The translations under genes and the position numbers were made by a program. The notes under the pieces are model-generated. The model did no database searches and was not told where the DNA came from. It was given only the letters and a program-made list of their open reading frames with translations. This document shows, piece by piece, positions 58,763 through 64,000 of a stretch of 64,000 nucleotides of DNA. The DNA comes from Treponema sp. OMZ 790. GTDB lineage: Bacteria > Spirochaetota > Spirochaetia > Treponematales > Treponemataceae. The stretch covers positions 248,001-312,000 of the forward strand of contig NZ_CP051201.1 in NCBI RefSeq assembly GCF_024181285.1, read 5' to 3'. Positions within the stretch are counted from its first letter, which is position 1. Each line of letters opens with the position of its first letter.

Positions 58763-59950
58763 ATGACCGTTGATGAAGCAAAAAGTATTATAATAAAGAC
58801 GGGAAAAAAACTTTTAACGTCTAATTTGACGGTGCGTACATGGGGTAATGTGAGTGTACGTATAGACTCCGAAACTTTTGCTATCACTCCTTCCGGATAC
58901 GGGTACGAGAATTTAAAACCTGAACATATAGTTGTACTTAAAGTAAATAAGCCTGAAACTTCAGGTTCCGTTAAGCCTTCTTCAGAACGCTTTGTTCATT
59001 CAAGCCTTTACAAAGCTGATCAAAATATAAAATTTATAATTCACACACATCAAAAATTTGCTTCTGCCGTTTCAGGATGTTTTTCATGCATCCCTGTTGA
59101 AGACGAAAAACTTAGCTCTGTTTTAGGAGAGACTGTGCCGATTGCAAAATATGCGCCTGCAGGCACAAAAAAAATAGCACGCCATGCGGTAAAATGTTTG
59201 GCAAAATCTTCCGGAGCGATAATTATGGCACAGCACGGAGCTCTATGCTTTGGCGAAGATGAAGATTCTGCCTTTGACAAAGCTGAGGCTCTTGAAGAAC
59301 TTTGCCGAAATCTGGTCTTTTCTGAAGAGCCGGCTTTGGCTCTTGCTTACCGGCGCCATGAAAGAAAAGCCTTACTGCCTTTGATTAATTTTTATTCCAG
59401 CTGCCGTGAAGGCGATTCTTGTACGGTTTACGATAAAAATACGAATATAACCGTTTGCAAGATGGATATAAAATCGGGAAATATAACTGAGGGGCTTTTT
59501 GACTTTCAAGCCGATTTACATAGGCGCATATACGGCTCCTATCCGGATGTTAATTTTATAGAACAAAGCTCTTTGCCCGCAGCTCTTTTTGTTTCGAAAA
59601 AGCTTAATATAGATAACTGCATACCTGCTTTTTTAGATGACTTTGCTCAAATTGCCGGAGAAAATATATTTTTATTTCCTTTCTATGAAAACAGAGCCGA
59701 AGAAATGAACGGCGGAATAGTGGAGGCTTTAAAAAAACGGTCTTGTGTTTTGATAAATGAAAGCGGAGCTCTTTGTTGTGTGTCCGATAAAGATGATATT
59801 ACGGCCCTAAAAGAAATCTTAGAGAAGAATCTTTTGGCCCTTGTCCTTTCATGGAAATTTAAAAATTATTTTCCGATCAGCCGTAGGAGTGCTCAAAAAA
59901 TGCGGAAAGGTTATATCGGAGAGTATTCCAAAATTAGTTTGAAAATTTAG
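58763..59950 (+). CDS. Class II aldolase/adducin-family protein with a degenerate second copy
   Basis: The protein has 395 residues. Residues 1-200 are a class II aldolase like L-fuculose-phosphate aldolase: TVRTWGNVSVRI, ITPSGYGYENL, ERFVHSSLY (catalytic Glu), FIIHTHQKF and IMAQHGALCFG give the three zinc-binding histidines. Residues about 225-395 seem to be a second related domain (NFIEQSSLPAALFVSKKL, VLINESGALCC) without those histidines. The first half should cleave a sugar or polyol phosphate to DHAP and an aldehyde; the substrate is open. It ends 13 bases before a lipoprotein gene. Confidence 0.78.
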   Translation: MTVDEAKSIIIKTGKKLLTSNLTVRTWGNVSVRIDSETFAITPSGYGYENLKPEHIVVLKVNKPETSGSVKPSSERFVHSSLYKADQNIKFIIHTHQKFASAVSGCFSCIPVEDEKLSSVLGETVPIAKYAPAGTKKIARHAVKCLAKSSGAIIMAQHGALCFGEDEDSAFDKAEALEELCRNLVFSEEPALALAYRRHERKALLPLINFYSSCREGDSCTVYDKNTNITVCKMDIKSGNITEGLFDFQADLHRRIYGSYPDVNFIEQSSLPAALFVSKKLNIDNCIPAFLDDFAQIAGENIFLFPFYENRAEEMNGGIVEALKKRSCVLINESGALCCVSDKDDITALKEILEKNLLALVLSWKFKNYFPISRRSAQKMRKGYIGEYSKISLKI

Positions 59951-59963
59951 AGGTTTACATAAT

Positions 59964-61169
59964 ATGAAAAATCTAAAGAAAATATTGCTTATAGTTTTTA
60001 TTGCTCTTTTATTTGCCTGTAGACGAGAAACACCTTCAGAGCTTGAAAGAGAAGAAAAATTTAGTCTAAATTACGGTTTGTTTGAAAGTGAGTTAAATCT
60101 TTTTAATTTGAACAGTACCTATTCCCGTCCCGATACGCAGATTTTAATGAAGGAAGGTATATTTTATATAGTGAATTCGGGAGGGCAAAAAATTTTAAAG
60201 CTGTCTTCATTCGGGGATTTACTTACTTTTTTTTATAATCCCGACACCAATATTGAGCCTTCTTTTATGAAAAAAGATCCGCAAGATGTAAAGGCTACAA
60301 CTCGAGCCGCTATTAAATATTCCTTTAATCATCCTGCTCTTTTAACCGTAACTTCTTCGAAGCATCTTTTTGTTGTCGATTCGGTTTTGGATGAAAGAAT
60401 TGAATACGACCATGAAGAAAATCTGGCTTTACGGGATATAATTTTACGGTTTGACGAAAACGGAAACTTTGTAGATTATTTGGGCCAAGAAGGCTTCGGC
60501 GGAACGCCGTTTCCCTCTATCGAAGGAATTCATACAAATTCTTCAAACGATATAATTGTTGTTTGCCGAACACAGACGAGTTTAAAAATTTATTGGTATA
60601 ACAGTCAAGGAGATCTATTATATAAGATACCCATATTTTTTAATGCAATTCCGAATCCATATGAGGGTTCCGATAAAATATTTTCTTCAATAGATAAAAT
60701 AATTCCCGATTTTAATAATCTTTATTTGTATATTAAAATCGATTACTATCTTGAAGAAAAGGATGCTGCAACAAAGGCTAACCTTGGTGTAAGTTACGAT
60801 AAAAGTTGTCTTTATTTTCTAAATATTAAAACCGGGAAATATGATAAAAAAACGGATATAGATGCCTATGAGGCAACTGAAGTATCCGGCAACGAAAGTC
60901 TCACTTTTAAAAAAGTTTATGAGATGATAGGCATTACCGAAAATGGTTGGTGTTATTTACTGACTCCTACAAGTAAAGGCTATGCACTTGAGATTATGAA
61001 TTTAAAGTCTCAAAAAAAATATAAAAAAGATTTAATTGTTTCAAGCGGTGAGATGTTTTATAATACCTTCCATGTTTCTTCCAAAGGAATTATTTCGGCT
61101 CTGCTTGCCAGGGATGATAAGGCCTTGGTTGTGTGGTGGAGGGCCGACAAAATTATCGGAGACAAGTGA
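59964..61169 (+). CDS. Spirochaetal lipoprotein, propeller-like (LIC_12708-type)
   Basis: The protein has 401 residues. The signal ends at IALLFAC, with Cys19 as the lipid site. The mature part has repeated strands of beta-propeller style (GGQKILKLSSFGDLLTFFYN, DIILRFDENGNFVDYLGQEG, QTSLKIYWYNSQGDLLYKIP). It resembles a spirochaete lipoprotein family often named LIC_12708. A GAGG site precedes the ATG. The next gene starts inside its stop codon (ATGA), so it is coupled to a membrane protein and then an FMN enzyme. No ligand is known. Confidence 0.7.
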   Translation: MKNLKKILLIVFIALLFACRRETPSELEREEKFSLNYGLFESELNLFNLNSTYSRPDTQILMKEGIFYIVNSGGQKILKLSSFGDLLTFFYNPDTNIEPSFMKKDPQDVKATTRAAIKYSFNHPALLTVTSSKHLFVVDSVLDERIEYDHEENLALRDIILRFDENGNFVDYLGQEGFGGTPFPSIEGIHTNSSNDIIVVCRTQTSLKIYWYNSQGDLLYKIPIFFNAIPNPYEGSDKIFSSIDKIIPDFNNLYLYIKIDYYLEEKDAATKANLGVSYDKSCLYFLNIKTGKYDKKTDIDAYEATEVSGNESLTFKKVYEMIGITENGWCYLLTPTSKGYALEIMNLKSQKKYKKDLIVSSGEMFYNTFHVSSKGIISALLARDDKALVVWWRADKIIGDK

Positions 61170-61741
61170 TGAGTGATGATGATCTATTCGAAAAACGGGA
61201 TTCATCTGCGCGCGAAGTTTTTACCCGCTACAATAGAGAAGATAGAATTAAAAATGCCTCCGAAAAGGTAAAACAATTACATGATCCGGATTTTGTGCGA
61301 AGAAGAAGTTTTATAAAAAGTGTAACCGAAAATAGAGGCTTGAGATCCGTTTTTTTTGTTATAGTTGTGCTTGCGGCTATAAACATTGTTTTGTTTGTTA
61401 CCCGGACCGATAAAAATAAGGGTAAGATTTACGGAGTCAAAACGGAATTAAAATCCTTTATTTATCAAAATAGAATTTTAGTAAATTTACGCTTGAGTGA
61501 AAATCTTAATTTTTTTAAAAACTCAGGAGATAGTCAAGAAAAAGACGGAGCCTTGGTAAGAGTAAACTTTATTTTTTTGGATGATGCAGGAAGCAGGTTA
61601 TCGTCTTCACTTCAAACCGGTATTTATACGGGCAGTGAACTTATCTTTTCTTCACAAACCGAATCCTCAGATACAAAAAAAGTACAAGCAGAAATTTATA
61701 TAAAAGAAAAACTTTTGGTTTTATCGACAAGAATAAAATGA
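61169..61741 (+). CDS. Single-span membrane protein of unknown function
   Basis: The protein has 190 residues from ATG 61169, overlapping the stop of the lipoprotein gene. A cytoplasmic charged N-terminus (about 55 residues) is followed by one helix (LRSVFFVIVVLAAINIVLF) and an outer domain of about 110 residues (beta-rich, LVRVNFIFLDDAGSRLSSSL). No family is recognised. Its place between a lipoprotein and an enzyme in an overlapping operon suggests a joint envelope role. Confidence 0.65.
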   Translation: MSDDDLFEKRDSSAREVFTRYNREDRIKNASEKVKQLHDPDFVRRRSFIKSVTENRGLRSVFFVIVVLAAINIVLFVTRTDKNKGKIYGVKTELKSFIYQNRILVNLRLSENLNFFKNSGDSQEKDGALVRVNFIFLDDAGSRLSSSLQTGIYTGSELIFSSQTESSDTKKVQAEIYIKEKLLVLSTRIK

Positions 61742-62631
61742 GTATAAACAAAAAATATAAGTGCCGATTATGTAATGTATGCGACGGCAAAGCCTGTATA
61801 GGCGAACTTCCCGGAATGGGCGGCGTCTTTGAAAACTTTAACTTTATTTTAAACTGTGCCGAGTGGAAAAACTATTATACCTCTCAATCCCATCCTCTGC
61901 CGAGGCTCCGCCTTGCTCCGATTACGGGAGCTGTAGAAAATATCGGCTATGAGGACGAAAGGCAATTTTACTTTGACCTTATAGGAGCTTCGGTTAAGGC
62001 TGATTTGGCTTTGAGCATAGGAGACGGCTATCCCGACTTAAAACTTTTTTCAGGTATTGAAGTTTTAAAAAATGCAAAAAAGAAGGGAGCTGTCTTTTTA
62101 AAGCCCTATCCTCAGATGAAGCTTTTTGAAAGGATCGAAGCCTCAAAAGAGGTTGCCGAAATTATCGGAGTGGACACAGATGCTTATAACATAGTAACGA
62201 TGAGGAACCTTGTTAACCTTGAAAAAAAGAACGCAAAAGATTTGGCTGCCTTAAAAAAATATGCAAAACTCCCCTTTGCAGTTAAGGGTGTTTTTACCGC
62301 CTATGATATCGAAGTTATAAAGGAGCTGAAACCCGACATTGCTATAATTTCAAATCACGGAGGGCGTATTGAAACCGATAGAGGAAGTGTTGCGGCCTTT
62401 GCCGATAAGCATTTAAAGGAAATAAAAAAATATACGGGAGAGGTTTGGGCAGACGGCGGCTTACGAAAAAGAGCAGATTTTATGGCTGCTTCATCTTTAG
62501 GGATTGAAGAGGTTTTAATAGGCCGCCCCTGCATTACCGCCCTTCTTAGAGATAAGGAAAACGGTATAAAAAATTTTATCGATTCGATTTTAAGTGAAGA
62601 TTTAAATCGAGAAGCCTCGCGGTCAAGTTAA
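61738..62631 (+). CDS. Alpha-hydroxy-acid-oxidase-like FMN-binding protein
   Basis: The protein has 297 residues. The C-terminal part has the FMN-barrel marks AIISNHGGRIETD and VWADGGLRKRADFMAASSLG and IEEVLIGRP. The catalytic His-Gly-Gly is present (NHGG). The N-terminus CRLCNVCDGKAC carries four cysteines not found in ordinary lactate oxidases, possibly a metal or iron-sulfur site. It may oxidise a 2-hydroxy acid or reduce an isoprenoid as IDI-2 does; the substrate is not clear. The start overlaps the upstream stop (ATGA), and a pseudouridine synthase follows. Confidence 0.78.
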   Translation: MSINKKYKCRLCNVCDGKACIGELPGMGGVFENFNFILNCAEWKNYYTSQSHPLPRLRLAPITGAVENIGYEDERQFYFDLIGASVKADLALSIGDGYPDLKLFSGIEVLKNAKKKGAVFLKPYPQMKLFERIEASKEVAEIIGVDTDAYNIVTMRNLVNLEKKNAKDLAALKKYAKLPFAVKGVFTAYDIEVIKELKPDIAIISNHGGRIETDRGSVAAFADKHLKEIKKYTGEVWADGGLRKRADFMAASSLGIEEVLIGRPCITALLRDKENGIKNFIDSILSEDLNREASRSS

Positions 62632-62637
62632 GGAGCT

Positions 62638-63390
62638 TTGAGAAAAGTAGTGAAAACCCGTTTAGACAGAATATTGGCCTTGAGCGGTCTCGGCTCCAGA
62701 AACGATGTAAAAAAAATGATACGCAAAAAAAACTGCTGCGTGGACGGGGTGCGTATTGTTTCTCCTTCTTTTATTTTGGACACTGATATAAATAAAATCA
62801 CAATAGACGGCGAACCTCTTGTGCTTAGAACAAATATTTATCTTATGTTTAATAAGCCTCAAGGCTGTGTAACTTCGACAAGCGATCCCGTGCATAAGAC
62901 CGTAATGGATTATATAAAAGCTCCCTTTGACAAGATGAAGCTTTTCCCCATTGGGCGGCTTGATATAGATACTGAAGGTCTTTTGATTATTACCGATGAC
63001 GGGGAAATTACCCACAAGATTACTTCGCCCAAGTCGAGAACCGTAAAAACTTATTACCTCGAATTTAGCCGAGAGCCCTCCGCCGAGGAATTTAAAAATT
63101 ACTGCGAAGAATTTGAAAAGGGAATTGTTCTAAAAAACGGCTACAGATGTCTTCCCGCGAAATTTGAAAGATGTGAAAACAAAACTGGTTCTGCTAGAAG
63201 CGGATTTTTAATGCACATAACCGAGGGGAAATTTCATCAGGTAAAAAAAATGTGCTTAAGCGCAGGCAACGAACTTTGTTACCTTCGCCGCATTGCAGTC
63301 GGCTCAATCGTTTTGGATGAAAGTCTAAAAGGCGGAGAATACCGCGAACTTTCCGCCTGCGAAATAGACTCACTGAGAGATTATTTTTGA
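62638..63390 (+). CDS. RsuA/RluB-type 16S/23S rRNA pseudouridine synthase
   Basis: The protein has 250 residues. Residues 5-60 form an S4 RNA-binding domain (TRLDRILALSGLGSRNDVKK), then the catalytic domain with FNKPQGCVTSTSDP and GRLDIDTEGLLIITDDG, whose GRLD Asp is the nucleophile, and EGKFHQVKKM. It converts a rRNA uridine to pseudouridine; the position is not set. The start is a TTG just after AAGGAG, or a GTG at 62650; spacing is not ideal for either. Confidence 0.9.
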   Translation: MRKVVKTRLDRILALSGLGSRNDVKKMIRKKNCCVDGVRIVSPSFILDTDINKITIDGEPLVLRTNIYLMFNKPQGCVTSTSDPVHKTVMDYIKAPFDKMKLFPIGRLDIDTEGLLIITDDGEITHKITSPKSRTVKTYYLEFSREPSAEEFKNYCEEFEKGIVLKNGYRCLPAKFERCENKTGSARSGFLMHITEGKFHQVKKMCLSAGNELCYLRRIAVGSIVLDESLKGGEYRELSACEIDSLRDYF

Positions 63391-63416
63391 TGAGTTTTAA
63401 AGCATCTGCTTTTGCT

Positions 63417-64000
63417 TTAGCTGAAGATTACCCTCATAAAGCGTTTTTTGCCGGCGCGTAAAATCATCTCGCCGTCCTTGTCGAGCCTTTCTTTTTTTAT
63501 AAGGACCTTGATGTCGGATATCTTTTCTTCATTTATAAAAGCTCCTCCCTGCTCGACAAGGCGGCGGGCTTCGCTCTTGGTTGAGGCAAGTCCTGCTGCG
63601 GCAAAGAGGTCAAGAACTCCGATTCCTTCGTTTAACTTTGAAAGACTCAAATTCGCTGTGGGCATGGCGTCTTTATTTCCGCCGCCCGAAAAGGCTGCTC
63701 TTGCGCCTTCTAAGGCTTTTTCCGCTTCTTCTTTTCCGTGAATAAGAGCCGTAACTTCAAAGGCTAATCTTTCCTTAGCCTTGTTTATGTCTCCTGCACA
63801 AATAGTCTTTATTTCTTCTATCGGTAAGAAGGTAAAAAGAAGCATAAACTTTTCGGCATCGGCATCGGCCGTGTTTCTCCAATACTGGAAAAAGTCGTAT
63901 GGCGAAACAAGGGCGGGATCCAAGAAGAGGGCTCCCTTTTCGCTCTTTCCCATTTTTTGACCGTCGGCTCTTGTAACAAGGGGGAAGGTAAGGGCAAACA
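63417..64000 (-). CDS. tyrS: Tyrosyl-tRNA synthetase, C-terminal part, cut by the window end
   Basis: The minus-strand frame runs through the window edge; about 194 residues are visible. The class I KMSKS loop appears as QKMGKSEKGALF, followed by YDFFQYWRNTADADAEKFML, the anticodon arm, and a C-terminal S4-like domain (LNEGIGVLDLFAAAGLASTK, EARRLVEQGGAFINEEK). This order is that of bacterial TyrS. The enzyme charges tRNA-Tyr. The catalytic half lies beyond 64000. It faces the pseudouridine synthase gene with only a weak hairpin between. Confidence 0.92.
   Translation of the reverse strand, partial: FALTFPLVTRADGQKMGKSEKGALFLDPALVSPYDFFQYWRNTADADAEKFMLLFTFLPIEEIKTICAGDINKAKERLAFEVTALIHGKEEAEKALEGARAAFSGGGNKDAMPTANLSLSKLNEGIGVLDLFAAAGLASTKSEARRLVEQGGAFINEEKISDIKVLIKKERLDKDGEMILRAGKKRFMRVIFS

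Overview
The window looks like chromosomal DNA of an oral spirochaete, Treponema denticola or a very close relative. The evidence is a full-length cytoplasmic filament gene (cfpA), a Tp0750/Tp0751-like gene pair beside it, treponemal lipoproteins, an rnf cluster, several Rpn-type PD-(D/E)XK 'transposase' genes, low GC content, and a diversity-generating-retroelement (DGR) type variable region. The species call is inference from protein resemblance; no search was run.

Layout. 1-2.5 kb: an Rpn gene cut by the window edge, a small Rpn remnant, and a frameshifted FGE/C-type-lectin-fold gene carrying a 21-unit AAG repeat and an Asn-codon-rich variable region with a hairpin behind it, followed by an orphan HRDC gene. 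This resembles a DGR target cassette without its reverse transcriptase. 2.5-4.8 kb: flavin reductase, HxlR regulator and a radical SAM gene with a duplicated leader. 4.8-13 kb, minus strand: a transport island with two ABC half-transporters, a fused ECF ATPase, EcfT, a Trep_Strep/MptD-type S component, a 164-bp tandem repeat array and a TetR regulator. 13-17 kb: fabZ, murE, hslO and cbiC. 17-21.3 kb: a vapBC-like cassette flanked by 18-bp direct repeats, with a frameshifted toxin, then a CydDC-like ABC pair. 21.3-24.6 kb: hairpin-rich spacer, an Rpn gene, a ZnuCB-like metal transporter, and DinJ with a frameshifted YoeB. 24.6-29.9 kb, minus strand: three exported or envelope proteins, two of which share a paralogous domain. 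30-36.4 kb: thiI, a DAHP synthase reading frame fused in frame to RNase HI, a PC4-like protein, a CDP-alcohol phosphatidyltransferase, a YitT protein, an SDR-like protein and an RlmM-like methyltransferase. 36.5-43 kb, minus strand: rnfCDGEA, a pallilysin-like protein and a VWA protein. 43-49.2 kb: cfpA, an unknown protein and a PPDK, all with basic Lys/Ala/Pro tracts. 49.2-55.4 kb: an AIM24 remnant, a DUF4954 protein, a cysteine-cluster protein, a queuosine-precursor transporter and a chemotaxis receptor. 55.5-64 kb: a frameshifted lipoprotein, a small membrane protein, rplM-rpsI-recX, an HTH-receiver protein, a two-domain class II aldolase, a lipoprotein operon, an FMN oxidoreductase, a pseudouridine synthase and the 3' part of tyrS.

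Three themes cut across the window. (1) Many genes that lack a Shine-Dalgarno site have a sigma70-type -10 box ending only 5-9 nt before the start codon, usually with a -35 box 17 nt further upstream. This suggests frequent leaderless transcripts. (2) Single-base frameshifts fall only in accessory genes (FGE-like target, HRDC, VapC, YoeB, a lipoprotein), while every housekeeping gene is open. That favours real decay over random sequencing error. (3) Structured intergenic DNA is common: tandem repeats, perfect hairpins and duplicated leaders.
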